A stretch of 64,000 nt of DNA from Planococcus maitriensis (GCF_003289925.1 NZ_QLZQ01000001.1:372001-436000); one strand, 5' to 3'; positions 37,057-46,924 are shown, numbered from the stretch's first letter. The notes: generated by a model not told the origin, from the letters alone. Program-made: numbers and translations.

Positions 37057-38181
37057 ATGAAAATCACTCAAGCACGATTGCATGCAGTGCGCTTTCCTTT
37101 GCATGAACCATTCATCATTTCCTATGCGACCTACCCGGACATGCCGTCTCTGATCCTTGAACTGGAAACGGATAACGGCTTGGTCGGCTATGGGGAAGCG
37201 GTGCCGGATGAGCATGTGACAGGCGAATATTTCACGGCGAGCTACGAAGTGCTGAAGGAATTGTTCCTGCCGGCCGTGATCGGCATGAACCCATTCGATA
37301 TTGAAGCGATCCATCATAAGATGAAAGGGATTTTGGCAGGTAACCCGGCAGCGAAAGCCGCGGTCGACATCGCTTGCTACGACTTGATGGGGAAAGCTTC
37401 GGGACAGCCTGTCTATAATTTGCTCGGCGGGCAGTCGAAAGAGCATTTATCCTATCCGCGCGTTTTGAGCATCGAATCGCCTGAAATCATGGCGAAAAAA
37501 GCGAAACAGGCAGTCGAAGCGGGCTATGGTTCGTTGAAATTAAAAGTCGGGTCAGGAAATGCGCAATTGGATGTTGAACGAATCCTGGCAGTACGCAAGG
37601 AAGTCGGGGACTCCGTGCCGATCCGCGTCGATGTCAACCAAGGATGGAAATCGGTCGGGACAGCGGTCTCGGCGATCCGCCAGCTTGAAACTGCCGGGCT
37701 CAGCTGGGTCGAACAGCCGATTCGCATGGGCGATATCCGCGGCTTGGCGGAAGTGCGGCAGAAAACAGCGGTGCCGATTATGGCGGATGAAACAGTCCAA
37801 TCGATGGAAGATTTACTCGAAATCATCCGTCTCGATGCAGCCGATGTCATCAATATCAAATTGATGAAATGCGGCGGGATTTTCCATGCGGTGCAAATGG
37901 CGAAAACCGCTGAAGCTGCCGGTATGCTATGCCAGATCGGCTCGATGGTCGAATCGTCGGTTGCATCAAGCGCCGGCTATCACGCGGCGATGTCACGGAT
38001 CAATATCGAAAGCACGGAATTGACAGGGCCGCTATTATTCAGCGAAGAAATCGGCGACCTGGAATATGAACATCCATATGTACTCCTGAGCGGCAAGCCT
38101 GGGCTTGGCATTGAAGTCGATCCGGAGAAGCTGGAGAAATTGACGGTCACATCTTGCGCGGTGGGAGGCGATCTTGCATGA
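37057..38181 (+). CDS. Dipeptide epimerase (L-Ala-D/L-Glu epimerase-like)
   Basis: A 374-residue enolase-superfamily enzyme. The catalytic lysines are in SLKLKVGSG (about 158-166), where the K-x-K is seen as KLK, and in NIKLMKCGG (about 266-274). Metal ligands are in RVDVNQGW (Asp, about 190), WVEQP (Glu, about 220) and MADE (Asp, about 245). This layout is that of the muconate-lactonizing subgroup; YkfB-type enzymes invert L-Ala-D-Glu from murein peptides. The precise dipeptide cannot be read. Its end overlaps the start of a transporter gene (ATGA). Confidence 0.85.
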   Translation: MKITQARLHAVRFPLHEPFIISYATYPDMPSLILELETDNGLVGYGEAVPDEHVTGEYFTASYEVLKELFLPAVIGMNPFDIEAIHHKMKGILAGNPAAKAAVDIACYDLMGKASGQPVYNLLGGQSKEHLSYPRVLSIESPEIMAKKAKQAVEAGYGSLKLKVGSGNAQLDVERILAVRKEVGDSVPIRVDVNQGWKSVGTAVSAIRQLETAGLSWVEQPIRMGDIRGLAEVRQKTAVPIMADETVQSMEDLLEIIRLDAADVINIKLMKCGGIFHAVQMAKTAEAAGMLCQIGSMVESSVASSAGYHAAMSRINIESTELTGPLLFSEEIGDLEYEHPYVLLSGKPGLGIEVDPEKLEKLTVTSCAVGGDLA

Positions 38182-39590
38182 CGGCAAAACCCGGAAAGCT
38201 TAAAAAAAGCGGAGGCAAGATCCCGCATACATACGCAATTTTATTTTTGATCATGATTGCGGCGATGGTCGCTTCGTATTTGATTCCAGCAGGGCAATAC
38301 GAGCGGGAGGAAGTGGATGGGCGCACGGTCGTCATCGACAATTCCTTCGCGGAAGTCGAACAAAGCCCGGTCGGATTCTTTGAATTGTTCAAAGCGATTC
38401 CGACTGGGATGTCTGAAGCTTCAAGCATCATCTTCTATATCTTCCTGGTCGGCGGTGCGTTCGGCATCATCCGTGCGACAGGGGCGATCGAATCCGGTAT
38501 CGCCAAAGTGGTCGATAAGCTTGAGAAGCGCGAAAAGTTTTTGATCCCGATCATCATGATCCTGTTTTCGGTATTAGGTGCCACAATTGGGATGGCCGAA
38601 GAAGTCATCATCTTCGTGCCAATCGGCATTGCAGTTGCACGGGCAATCGGCTTTGACGCCATGACGGGAACTGCGATGGTATCGCTCGGTGCGGCATCCG
38701 GTTTTATCGGCGGCATGCTCAATCCGTTTACCGTTGGGATTGCACAAGGCATCGCGGAATTGCAGATTTTCTCTGGAATCGGCTTCCGCTTCGGGGCGTA
38801 TATTTTCTTCCTCGGCTTCGCGATCTGGTATGTCATGCGCTATGCGGCGAAAGTGAAAAAAGACCCGACGCAAAGCGTCATCTATGAAATTGAGAAACGC
38901 GCACAGAAATCATCGACAAAAGACCAGGCGGAAGCGCTCGGTGCGTTCAACTGGCGCCACGGCATGGTGTTCGTGTTCCTTGCAGTCGGCCTTGGCATCA
39001 ATGTCTACGGCGTCTTTGAATGGGGCTGGTATTTGACGGAACTTGCCGCTTCGTTTGTCATCATTGGCTTTGCGGCAGGGCTTGTCGGGAACTTAGGCGT
39101 CAACCGCATGTTCGATGCTTTTGTCGACGGCATGAAATTGGTCGTCTTCGGTGCATTGATTGTCGGGTTTGCCCGTGCGATCCTGGTCATCATGGAGCAA
39201 GGGGTCATCATGGATACGATGATCCACGGCTTATCAAGCGTCATCAGCGGCTTGCCGAATGCTTTGACGGTCATCGGCATGTTCTTCACGCAAGTCGTCA
39301 TCAACTTCTTCATTCCTTCCGGAAGCGGCCAGGCGGCAACGACAATGCCGATCATGACGCCGCTGTCGGATCTATTGTCCATCGAACGCCAAGTGGCGGT
39401 GCTTGCGTATCAATACGGGGACGGAATCACCAACTCCATCATCCCGACATCCGCTGCGTTAATGGGTTATTTAGCAGTGGCGGGTATCCCTTATGAAAAA
39501 TGGGTGAAATTCGTTTGGAAACTGGTCGTCGGCTGGCTATTGATTGCGCTCGTCGCACTCGTCATCGCCGTCATGATCGGCGTATCCTGA
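38178..39590 (+). CDS. YfcC/DcuC-family membrane transporter
   Basis: A 470-residue protein with about twelve membrane helices. The family marks are FLIMIAAMVASYLIPAGQYER near the start, GATIGMAEEVIIFVPI (about 130-145) and the second-repeat FFIPSGSGQAATTMPIM (about 380-396). Members carry C4-dicarboxylates, arginine/ornithine or peptides. Coupling to the epimerase (ATGA overlap, GGGAGGCG upstream) suggests it imports an amino acid or dipeptide linked to that enzyme. Confidence 0.85.
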   Translation: MTAKPGKLKKSGGKIPHTYAILFLIMIAAMVASYLIPAGQYEREEVDGRTVVIDNSFAEVEQSPVGFFELFKAIPTGMSEASSIIFYIFLVGGAFGIIRATGAIESGIAKVVDKLEKREKFLIPIIMILFSVLGATIGMAEEVIIFVPIGIAVARAIGFDAMTGTAMVSLGAASGFIGGMLNPFTVGIAQGIAELQIFSGIGFRFGAYIFFLGFAIWYVMRYAAKVKKDPTQSVIYEIEKRAQKSSTKDQAEALGAFNWRHGMVFVFLAVGLGINVYGVFEWGWYLTELAASFVIIGFAAGLVGNLGVNRMFDAFVDGMKLVVFGALIVGFARAILVIMEQGVIMDTMIHGLSSVISGLPNALTVIGMFFTQVVINFFIPSGSGQAATTMPIMTPLSDLLSIERQVAVLAYQYGDGITNSIIPTSAALMGYLAVAGIPYEKWVKFVWKLVVGWLLIALVALVIAVMIGVS

Positions 39591-39595
39591 ATACA

Positions 39596-39632
39596 AAAAA
39601 TCCCCAGTGCCAAGTGCACTGGGGATTTTCTT
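39596..39632. terminator. Bidirectional terminator between YfcC gene and tcyC
   Basis: AATCCCCAGTGC pairs with GCACTGGGGATT around CAAGT, with A and T runs on either side. Confidence 0.88.
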
Positions 39633-39635
39633 TGT

Positions 39636-40385
39636 TTAAATGGTATCCGTGTCTTGAATTAAATTCAAGAAGCGTTTGGTGCGTTCTTCCTGAGGTCGAT
39701 TGAACACGGCGTCCGGTGTGCCGCGTTCGACAATCCTTCCACTGTCCATGAACAGCACTTCGTCGGCGGCGCCTTTCGCGAAACGCATTTCATGGGTTAC
39801 GACGACCATCGTCATGCCTTCTTGTGCCAAATCTTTCATGACTTGCAACACTTCACCGACGAGTTCCGGGTCAAGTGCGGAAGTTGGCTCATCGAACAGC
39901 ATGACTTTCGGTTCGAGTGCCAGCGCGCGGGCGATGCCGACGCGCTGCTGCTGTCCGCCTGACAGCTGGTACGGGTAGGAATCGGCTTTGTCCGACAATC
40001 CGACTTTCTCGAGCAGCGCCAAGGCTTTTTCTTTCGCCTGTGCTTTCCCTTTTTTCTGGACGGTTACCGGCCCTTCCATGATATTGTCGAGCACGGTCAT
40101 ATGAGGAAACAGGTTGTAATGCTGGAACACCATCGCCGATTGCTTACGGAATGCCGTGATCTGCTTTTTGGACATCGGCTTCGAGAAATCAGCGACAAGC
40201 CCGCCGATTTCAACAGTACCGGCGCTCGGCTTCTCAAGGATGTTGAGGCAGCGAAGAAATGTGGTCTTCCCTGAACCGGAAGGGCCGATGACGACAATGG
40301 TCTGCCCTTTTTCGACGTCGAGGTCGATGCCTTTAAGCACTTCCAGCTCGCCGAAGCTTTTATGCAAATTTTTAATTGAAATCAT
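39636..40385 (-). CDS. tcyC: Cystine ABC importer, ATP-binding protein
   Basis: A 249-residue ATPase of the polar amino-acid importer group. Walker [11 protein letters not shown] (about 33-42), Q-loop [14 protein letters not shown], signature LSGGQQQR (about 145-152) and Walker [19 protein letters not shown]. The sequence is close to my memory of B. subtilis TcyC, including [13 protein letters not shown]. It energises cystine uptake with the permease and binding protein encoded upstream. Order tcyA-tcyB-tcyC on this strand. Confidence 0.88.
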   Translation of the reverse strand: MISIKNLHKSFGELEVLKGIDLDVEKGQTIVVIGPSGSGKTTFLRCLNILEKPSAGTVEIGGLVADFSKPMSKKQITAFRKQSAMVFQHYNLFPHMTVLDNIMEGPVTVQKKGKAQAKEKALALLEKVGLSDKADSYPYQLSGGQQQRVGIARALALEPKVMLFDEPTSALDPELVGEVLQVMKDLAQEGMTMVVVTHEMRFAKGAADEVLFMDSGRIVERGTPDAVFNRPQEERTKRFLNLIQDTDTI

Positions 40386-40416
40386 AATAAACTCCTATCT
40401 ATGGATCGATCTGGAT

Positions 40417-41118
40417 TTAACGGGAAACATAACGGTCAAAGCGGTTTTCCAATCGTCCTTGGACGAGTGACAGCGAGAAGCAAATGATCCAGTAGATCAA
40501 TGCCGCTTGCCCGTAAAGAAGCAGGAATTCGTAATTGGTTGCAGCGATCTGCTGGGCGACGCGGAACATTTCCGTCACCAAGATCAACGCGGCAAGGGAT
40601 GTGTCCTTGACCAGGCTGATGAAAGTATTTGATAGCGGTGGGACCGAGACGCGTGATGCTTGAGGCAAAATCACGCGCCGCAAAGTTTGGGAATAGGACA
40701 TGCCGATTGTATCGGCTGCTTCCCATTGGCCTTTAGGAATCGACAAAATCGCCGCACGGATGACTTCCGAAGCATAGGCGCCGACGTTCAATGAGAATCC
40801 GATGACGGCAGCCGGGAAGGGGTCGATGGTGACGCCGATCGTCGGCAAGCCGTAAAACAGGATGAACAATTGGACGAGAAGCGGCGTTCCTCGGATGATC
40901 GAGACATAGACGCGCGCAATCCATTGGAAAATCCGGACGGTGGAGATGCGGGCAAGCGCAGTGACGATGGCCAGGAATAGCCCGAGGATAAAAGAAATGA
41001 CCGAAAGCGGCAAAGTGAATTGCACAGCCGCTTCGATCAAAGGCAAGAAGGAGGACTGGGCGATGTCGCCGAGCCGCTCCAACCGTTCAGGGTTTGAGAA
41101 AATACTATTCAAGTACAT
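40417..41118 (-). CDS. tcyB: Cystine ABC importer, permease
   Basis: A 233-residue permease of the HisMQ type with about five helices. The EAA loop contacting the ATPase is [20 protein letters not shown] (about 143-162). [17 protein letters not shown] (about 71-87) is also typical. The start [13 protein letters not shown] overlaps the end of tcyA by 14 bases; there is no strong ribosome site, so coupling is likely. An earlier in-frame ATG at 41160 inside tcyA is unlikely. Confidence 0.86.
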   Translation of the reverse strand: MYLNSIFSNPERLERLGDIAQSSFLPLIEAAVQFTLPLSVISFILGLFLAIVTALARISTVRIFQWIARVYVSIIRGTPLLVQLFILFYGLPTIGVTIDPFPAAVIGFSLNVGAYASEVIRAAILSIPKGQWEAADTIGMSYSQTLRRVILPQASRVSVPPLSNTFISLVKDTSLAALILVTEMFRVAQQIAATNYEFLLLYGQAALIYWIICFSLSLVQGRLENRFDRYVSR

Positions 41119-41923
41119 TTTCGCCGAACCACTTATTAGAGATTTCTTCGTATGTGCCATCTTCGATCATTTCAGCAAGTGCCTCATTTGCTGCTTCAAC
41201 GAAGGTGTCATTGCCTTTTCTGAACAATAACGCGCTTTGCGCCGCATCGCCAGATTCATCGACTACTTTAATGCCCGCATCCGGACGCTGGTTCTGGAAA
41301 TCAAGCACAGTCAAGTTGTCGTTGACTGTCGCATCGACACGTCCTGATACCAATAATTCGATTGCCTGGTTAAAGCCTTCAACGCCTTCAAGCTCTGCGC
41401 CGTAAGAAGTAGCCATTTCGGCGTAATTGCTTGTCAATGACTGTGCCGAGAGCTTGCCTTCCAAATCATCGAAGCTTTGGATTTCTTCATTGCCTTCGGC
41501 TACGACGAGAACTGCCGTCGAAGTGATGTATGGATCTGAAAAATCATAGCTTTCCTGGCGTTCTTCGTTAATGCCGACTTGGTTGGCGACCATGTCAAAA
41601 CGCTCTGCATCGAGACCTGCAAACATTGCATCCCATTGCGTTTCGAGGAATTCGGCTTCGACGCCGAGGCGTTCAGCGACTTCACGGGCGATTTCTACGT
41701 CAAACCCTGTCAATTCTCCGCTGTCATCATGGAATGTGAAAGGAGGGTATGTTCCTTCAGTGCCGATGACCAAAGTTCCTTCTTCCTGGATTTCAGCAAG
41801 CAAGTCCGTTTCGCCTTCTGTGCTGCTGCCCGAGTCTGTGTTGTCTGCATTATCGGAAGAGCCGCAAGCTGCTAGGAATAATGCAGCTGCACCGATCGGC
41901 AAAAATGCCCATTGTTTCTTCAT
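41105..41923 (-). CDS. tcyA: Cystine-binding lipoprotein
   Basis: A 272-residue solute-binding protein. [20 protein letters not shown] gives a lipobox LAAC with C20. The mature part has the amino-acid receptor pattern [19 protein letters not shown] and [36 protein letters not shown] followed by YDFSDPY fits the cystine-specific (TcyA/FliY) branch. It captures cystine outside the membrane. The leader at about 41990-42012 holds a small dyad ACCT-N7-AGGT that could be a regulator site. Cystine import suits the sulfur genes at 26-29 kb. Confidence 0.85.
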   Translation of the reverse strand: MKKQWAFLPIGAAALFLAACGSSDNADNTDSGSSTEGETDLLAEIQEEGTLVIGTEGTYPPFTFHDDSGELTGFDVEIAREVAERLGVEAEFLETQWDAMFAGLDAERFDMVANQVGINEERQESYDFSDPYITSTAVLVVAEGNEEIQSFDDLEGKLSAQSLTSNYAEMATSYGAELEGVEGFNQAIELLVSGRVDATVNDNLTVLDFQNQRPDAGIKVVDESGDAAQSALLFRKGNDTFVEAANEALAEMIEDGTYEEISNKWFGENVLE

Positions 41924-42039
41924 CGATGGTTCCCCATTTCGTTAAATTATTGCCTTTATGGCGTTGTTGTTCTATTTAAGCATAATAAAGCTTACCTGTA
42001 TAGTAGGTTTAATCAGCGGAGCAAAATAAGCAAAAGCCA

Positions 42040-42068
42040 TTGTTTTTTTAAAGAGAACAATTTATAAT
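42040..42068 (+). promoter_or_regulatory. tdh promoter with dyad over the -35
   Basis: TTGTTT (42040-42045), 17 bases, TATAAT (42063-42068). ATTGTT (42039-42044) and AACAAT (42056-42061) form a perfect six-base dyad between -35 and -10. Confidence 0.7.
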
Positions 42069-42162
42069 GACTCTAACGAAAAGGTTGATATGAAAGCATT
42101 TAGAAAGATAAAAATGTCTTTTTAGGGCGGACAAATGTTTTATAGAAAAGGAGTGCTTGAAA

Positions 42163-43107
42163 ATGAAACGAATCATGGTGACAGGAGCTTTAGGGCAAAT
42201 CGGCTCGGAATTAGTAGGCAAATTGCGCGACACATATGGTGCGGAAAATGTATTGGCAACCGATATCCGGCCATCCGATAATCAGGACGGGCCATTTGAA
42301 CTTTTGGACGTAACGGACGCAGAACGCATGCTCACTTTAGCGCGTGACTTCAATGCGGATACGATGATCCATATGGCAGCGCTATTGTCTGCGACTGCAG
42401 AAGAAAAGCCGCTGCTTGCATGGAACTTGAATATGGGCGGATTGGTCAATGCCCTTGAAGCAGCCCGTGAACTCGATATGCAATTTTTCACGCCGAGCTC
42501 GATCGGCGCATTCGGCCCCTCAACGCCGAAAAACGACACTCCGCAAGACACGCTTCAACGCCCGACGACGATGTACGGCGTCAATAAGGTAGCGGGGGAA
42601 TTGCTTTGCGATTATTACTTCACGAAATTCGGCGTCGATACCCGCGGCCTTCGTTTCCCTGGCTTGATCTCGAACGTTGCGCCTCCAGGCGGCGGAACGA
42701 CAGACTATGCCGTAGATATCTATTACCAGGCAATCGAAAAAGGCAGCTACACTTCCTATATCGCAGAAGGCACCCGCATGGACATGATGTACATGCCGGA
42801 TGCGCTTCAGGCTATCATCGACTTGATGGAAGCCGATGCAGATAAGCTCGTGCACCGCAACGCATTCAACGTCACGGCGATGAGCTTTGAACCCGAAGAA
42901 ATCGCGGCTTCGATCCGTAAGCATCTCCCGGATTTCAAGCTGAACTATGACGTCGACCCGGCGCGCCAGGCAATCGCAGACAGCTGGCCGGACAATATCG
43001 ACGCCAGCGCTGCAAAAGACGAATGGAACTTCAAAACAGAGTATGATTTGGATGCCATGACGGCGGACATGCTGGAAAAACTGAAGCAAAAATTACAGCA
43101 GGCATAA
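42163..43107 (+). CDS. tdh: L-threonine 3-dehydrogenase (SDR type)
   Basis: A 314-residue extended short-chain dehydrogenase. The NAD loop is [11 protein letters not shown] (about 8-18); the catalytic Ser/Thr is in PSSIGAFGP, and YGVNKVAGE (Y and K near 137 and 141) holds the Y-x-x-x-K pair. [20 protein letters not shown] and [13 protein letters not shown] are marks of the epimerase-like threonine dehydrogenases. It oxidises threonine to 2-amino-3-oxobutyrate, the substrate of Kbl. The ATG at 42163 is nine bases after GGAG. It stands in a separate unit from kbl. Confidence 0.9.
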   Translation: MKRIMVTGALGQIGSELVGKLRDTYGAENVLATDIRPSDNQDGPFELLDVTDAERMLTLARDFNADTMIHMAALLSATAEEKPLLAWNLNMGGLVNALEAARELDMQFFTPSSIGAFGPSTPKNDTPQDTLQRPTTMYGVNKVAGELLCDYYFTKFGVDTRGLRFPGLISNVAPPGGGTTDYAVDIYYQAIEKGSYTSYIAEGTRMDMMYMPDALQAIIDLMEADADKLVHRNAFNVTAMSFEPEEIAASIRKHLPDFKLNYDVDPARQAIADSWPDNIDASAAKDEWNFKTEYDLDAMTADMLEKLKQKLQQA

Positions 43108-43109
43108 TG

Positions 43110-43147
43110 AAAAGGCGCTTTTCCGAAACTGGAAAAGCGCCTTTTGC
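43110..43147. terminator. Bidirectional terminator between tdh and yjiH-like gene
   Basis: AAAAGGCGCTTTTCC pairs perfectly with GGAAAAGCGCCTTTT around GAAACT. Confidence 0.9.
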
Positions 43148-43156
43148 ATGAAGTGA

Positions 43157-44509
43157 TTAGAATAATAAATGTGCGACACCGACGACGATCGGCAAAGCGA
43201 TGACTGTGCGCAAAAGGAAGACGACGATCAAATCGAAAATATTGACCGGGATTTTGGAGCCGAGCAACAAGCCCCCGACTTCGGACATATAGATTAATTG
43301 CGTAACGGACATGGTCGCGACGACAAAGCGGGTCATTTCGGATTCGATGCCTGCACCGAGAATGGCCGGCAGGAACATATCGGCAAAGCCGACGACCATC
43401 AATTGCGCGGCTTCAGCGGCTTCAGGCACGCCAAGAAGGTTCAAATACGGCTCGAACGGTGCGCCGAGAATGACGAAAGTCGACGTGTATTCAGCGAGGA
43501 TCAAGGCGATCGTACCGAAAGCCATGACGACAGGCGCTACACCAATCCACATGTCCAATACATTCTTCATGCCATCTGTGAAAAAATTGGCGACAGAGCG
43601 GTTGCGGTCCGCTTTTTCAAGCGCTTTTTCAAGGCCATGTGATGCCAGGCCTTGCCCATTCGGCACATCTTCAGAAACCGATTCCTGCGGTGAGCCATCC
43701 ATGAATTCCGTTTTTTTCTGTGCCAGCGGATAAATGCGCGGCATAATGAGCGCCAAGATCAATCCGGCAAGAATAACGGTACCGTAATATGGAAGGAAAT
43801 AAGAGCCAAGGCCGATTTCTTCGATAACAACGATGGCAAACGTGATCGAGACGACAGAGAAGGTCGTTCCGATAATCGCGGCCTCGCGCTGTGTGTATTT
43901 ATTGTCTTCATATTGCTTGCTCGTCAGCAGGACACCGATCGTGCCATCGCCGACCCATGAGGCAAGCGCATCAATAGAAGAACGGCCCGGGAGGCGGAAT
44001 AGAGGGCGCATGATTTTGACCATCATGGTGCCGAAAAACTCAAGCAGGCCGAAGTTCATCAAAAGCGGCAAGAACAGGCCGGCAAAAAGGAAGATCGTGA
44101 ATAGGAATGAAAGCAGTCCGCTTCCTGACAACAGCAAGCCGCCTGTATTTTCGTTCCAAACTGGCTCAGGACCGACTTGGAATAATACCATGAAAGCAAA
44201 AACAGCAGCGACAACCCGCGTCAATGTCCAGAACAGGTTGACGTTGAACAATTTCTCGAAAAATGGGACGGTATCGGATGTATTTTCCTTTTTGCCGATA
44301 AAGAGCAACGAGCCGACTGCGGCAATCACCAGGATGGCGAGAACGACCCAAGGGACAAACGATTCGATTGCCCCAGCCATGAGATCAGCCAGTACGGCAA
44401 TCGTGACTTTCCAGCCTTCATCCGTCGGAATCGGGATGAGGAACAAAAGGATCCCCAGTAACGAAGGAATCAGGAATAATAACCAAGTAGAAGCTGAAAA
44501 CTTTTTCAA
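43157..44509 (-). CDS. YjiH-family nucleoside-recognition (gate) membrane protein
   Basis: A 450-residue membrane protein with about ten helices and the nucleoside recognition or gate domain seen in SpmA/SpmB and nucleoside transporters: GRSSIDALASWVGDGTIGVL (about 180-199) and IGTTFSVVSITFAIVVIEE. The E. coli namesake is YjiH; no substrate is proven. It starts with TTG at 44509, after AAAAGGGG. The upstream region has two overlapping TATAAT-like boxes in TATAATTAGTATAAT on the minus strand. Confidence 0.82.
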   Translation of the reverse strand: MKKFSASTWLLFLIPSLLGILLFLIPIPTDEGWKVTIAVLADLMAGAIESFVPWVVLAILVIAAVGSLLFIGKKENTSDTVPFFEKLFNVNLFWTLTRVVAAVFAFMVLFQVGPEPVWNENTGGLLLSGSGLLSFLFTIFLFAGLFLPLLMNFGLLEFFGTMMVKIMRPLFRLPGRSSIDALASWVGDGTIGVLLTSKQYEDNKYTQREAAIIGTTFSVVSITFAIVVIEEIGLGSYFLPYYGTVILAGLILALIMPRIYPLAQKKTEFMDGSPQESVSEDVPNGQGLASHGLEKALEKADRNRSVANFFTDGMKNVLDMWIGVAPVVMAFGTIALILAEYTSTFVILGAPFEPYLNLLGVPEAAEAAQLMVVGFADMFLPAILGAGIESEMTRFVVATMSVTQLIYMSEVGGLLLGSKIPVNIFDLIVVFLLRTVIALPIVVGVAHLLF

Positions 44510-44799
44510 AATAGTATTCCCCTTTTCTCTTTATTGTATGATTAAACGAAAATTATACTAATTATACAACACTTTCCCCTTTGAAATCGCTGTCATTAGT
44601 AATGTTTATATTATCTGAAAACGACAGAAAATAATAGTATTTTTAAGAAAGAAAAACTTAGTGCTGAATATGGATAATATTGGCGTTATGTATTCATATA
44701 TCCGCTTTTAAGGGTGGATGGCCGGAACAGGTTAGCGGGGCTTGTGCCGGGTTTCCAGGATTTATTGGTGATGCCTGGGCTAGCCGAAGGCCGATCATA
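44510..44799. other. Gene-free gap upstream of yjiH-like gene
   Basis: About 290 bases. The part near 44540-44585 is AT-rich and holds the probable yjiH promoter. From 44710 to 44800 the base composition becomes GC-rich with no convincing frame or fold; it may be decayed sequence. Nothing else is seen. Confidence 0.4.
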
Positions 44800-44870
44800 A
44801 AAAAAATCCCGCCCCGCATGACAAAAAAATCCCGCCCCGCATGACAAAAAAATCATGCGGGGCGGGATTC
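44800..44870 (-). terminator. Terminator of yojF-bshB2 with a duplicated arm
   Basis: TCATGCGGGGCGGGAT (44853-44868) can pair with either of two identical arms, ATCCCGCCCCGCATGA at 44806-44821 and 44829-44844. The arms lie in an exact 23-base tandem repeat (44800-44822 and 44823-44845). Each arm is followed on the minus strand by T7 or more. Confidence 0.8.
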
Positions 44871-44881
44871 GATTTAGGAAC

Positions 44882-45562
44882 TTATTCGAAATCCTGGTCC
44901 CAACGGTAAGTATAGAACCGTTCAAGGGTCAGCCAGTTCTCGGTTTCGGTATCGCCATTTTGCAGCTTATGCTCCATTTCCTCGAGCATCCAGGCGGTTT
45001 GCGAGATATGCGCTTTCATCGAATTCATCTTATGCTCGCGTACGTCCTTGATATCATAGACGATGTCAGGCTGGCCGAGCACATCCAGCGTATTGTTGGC
45101 GAACGCCACGCAATGGAGTTTCGGGCGGTCTTCCATGCGGCGGACAGCTCGTACGACGGCGCGTGCCGTTGCTTCGTGGTCAGGATGCACCGCGAAATCG
45201 GGATAGAACGTGATGATCAAGGAAGGGTTGGTTTCTTCGATCAGCTCTTCCATCATGCGGACCATTTTCTCATCGTCTTCGAATTCAAGGGTCTTGTCGC
45301 GAAGGCCCATCATGCGCAAATCCGTCAAGCCCATCGCTTCGGCGGATGCGAGAAGTTCTTTCTTGCGGATGGCAGGCAAAGATTCACGCGTCGCAAACGG
45401 CGGGTTGCCGAGGTTGCGGCCCATTTCGCCAAGCGTCAAACAGGCGTATGTAACGGGCGTTCCTTGTTGGATGTGGGTCGTGATCGTTCCCGACACTCCG
45501 AACGCTTCGTCGTCGGGGTGGGGGAAGATGACCAGTACATGTCGTTCTTTCGGGATGGTCAT
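44882..45562 (-). CDS. bshB2: Bacillithiol biosynthesis deacetylase BshB2
   Basis: A 226-residue LmbE/PIG-L zinc deacetylase. The first zinc motif is FPHPDDEAFG (H15, D18) and the second is VHPDHEATA with His near 125. It removes the acetyl group from N-acetylglucosaminyl-malate on the route to bacillithiol, the cytosolic thiol of Bacillales. In this family the paired bshB1/bshB2 enzymes overlap in function. AGGAGG precedes the ATG. yojF lies 12 bases upstream, the known Bacillales pairing. Confidence 0.92.
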   Translation of the reverse strand: MTIPKERHVLVIFPHPDDEAFGVSGTITTHIQQGTPVTYACLTLGEMGRNLGNPPFATRESLPAIRKKELLASAEAMGLTDLRMMGLRDKTLEFEDDEKMVRMMEELIEETNPSLIITFYPDFAVHPDHEATARAVVRAVRRMEDRPKLHCVAFANNTLDVLGQPDIVYDIKDVREHKMNSMKAHISQTAWMLEEMEHKLQNGDTETENWLTLERFYTYRWDQDFE

Positions 45563-45574
45563 TGAAATTCCTCC

Positions 45575-45925
45575 TTAATAGCTGAACGGTGTTTCGCTGA
45601 GCTGCAGCGCCACCGCCAATTTTCCAGATCCGTCATGCCCTGCGAGCAGCAAACGGCCTTGTTCATCGATTTCAAAATGGGTAATGCCTTGTGCATAAAC
45701 CCAGCCTTGCGGGAGTTTCAGCCCGACGCGGTGCGGGCTGTCGCCTACGACTTTGCCCAATTCGAAGTTGATGACGACATTGCGGATGAATGCCCCGGCA
45801 TTAAAAAAGCCTTCATTGAAATGGCTGGCGTAGCTGCCATTCGTCGTTTCCAGGTGAAGGTAGACATCCTTGCCGGCGAATGAATCGATCGCCGCTTGGA
45901 GTTGGTTGACTTCTACTAGTTCCAT
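45575..45925 (-). CDS. yojF: YojF family protein (DUF1806)
   Basis: A 116-residue small beta-rich protein, MELVEVNQLQAAIDSFAGKD and onward, of the DUF1806/YojF family. It is encoded directly before bshB2 (12-base gap) here as in B. subtilis. It has no known activity; a helper role in thiol synthesis is inference from position only. AGGAGGC precedes the ATG. Confidence 0.88.
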   Translation of the reverse strand: MELVEVNQLQAAIDSFAGKDVYLHLETTNGSYASHFNEGFFNAGAFIRNVVINFELGKVVGDSPHRVGLKLPQGWVYAQGITHFEIDEQGRLLLAGHDGSGKLAVALQLSETPFSY

Positions 45926-46060
45926 GGTGTGCCTCCTAATTAAATCGGTATTCTATCAGTATAAGGAACTCTGCGGATGAATGCGATTCCTACGCTCTAG
46001 GGAGAACAGAATAATGATAGAATGGGGGAAGAAGGAATTTTCCAAAAAAGGATGGGGAAC

Positions 46061-46924
46061 ATGAAAGCCTTATTGAATATTTTGATAGCCATTGCCGGAA
46101 TCATCCTGGCCGGCAGCTTGCCGCTCCTGATTGCGGGATGGCTGGTGGGTGAGTGGAGATGGCAAGTATATTTCGAATCCATCCGAACCACGTTGGAGGG
46201 GCTTTGGCCGATTGGCGACATCGCCTTTTTTAATTTCAGGGCGGGACAGGAAATGGCGTTATTCCCGAATGTCTTCGCCTATATCGCCTATTCGCTTGAA
46301 ATTTTATTTCTGGCTTTGATCGTGGCGGTTGCCGTCTCGGTGGCCTTGACGGTCATGACGATGCTGCTGCAGGAAAAAGTGCGCGAACGGGTGAAGATGG
46401 CGCTTTATTTTTTGGAATCGATCCCGGATCTCCTGATCATCATGCTGGCGCAGCTTCTGGTCATCGCGTTTTTCAAGCAGACGGGCATTTTGGTGTCGAA
46501 AATCGCTGTGGCTGGGGATGACCGCATCTACTGGTTGCCGGTCCTGTGCCTCGCCATTTTGCCGACGATTCAGCTGTATCGCCTGTCGATGCTGACGTTC
46601 CAGGAAGAAGAGCGCCAAATGTATGTGGAACTGGCGCGCGCACTCGGCTTTTCAAAAGTGTACATCGTGCTCGTCCATATGTTCCGCAATGCAATCATCA
46701 GCGTCTTTTTCCAGTCCAAAAAGACGATGTGGTTCATGCTGTCGAACCTGTTTGTATTGGAATTGATGTTCAATCTTCCAGGCATCATGTTGTTTCTGAG
46801 CGGCAATATGCATCCGATGGGCTTTTTGGTCACCATCTTCAGCTTTTTCCTGCCGATGTTCCTGCTATATGCATTCGGCGAATGGTTTTTCGTTTCCCGC
46901 CGGAACCAAAAGGCGGTGGGGTAA
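46061..46924 (+). CDS. ABC transporter permease, oligopeptide type (first)
   Basis: A 287-residue membrane protein with six helices of the DppB/OppB type. The ATPase-contact loop reads YVELARALGFSKVYIVLVHM (about 187-206), an EAA-like motif. The start MKALLNILIAIAG follows AAGGA by eight bases. The second permease begins directly after the stop. No ATPase or binding-protein gene is adjacent, so the pair must use components encoded elsewhere. Substrate unknown. Confidence 0.83.
   Translation: MKALLNILIAIAGIILAGSLPLLIAGWLVGEWRWQVYFESIRTTLEGLWPIGDIAFFNFRAGQEMALFPNVFAYIAYSLEILFLALIVAVAVSVALTVMTMLLQEKVRERVKMALYFLESIPDLLIIMLAQLLVIAFFKQTGILVSKIAVAGDDRIYWLPVLCLAILPTIQLYRLSMLTFQEEERQMYVELARALGFSKVYIVLVHMFRNAIISVFFQSKKTMWFMLSNLFVLELMFNLPGIMLFLSGNMHPMGFLVTIFSFFLPMFLLYAFGEWFFVSRRNQKAVG

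Noticed and set aside
44800-44870. Possible CRISPR-like or short tandem array
   Set aside because: Only two 23-base units with no spacers; it is a duplicated terminator arm.
44686-44925. Minus-strand frame of 79 codons between bshB2 and yjiH
   Set aside because: It spans the duplicated terminator arms and lacks a ribosome site.
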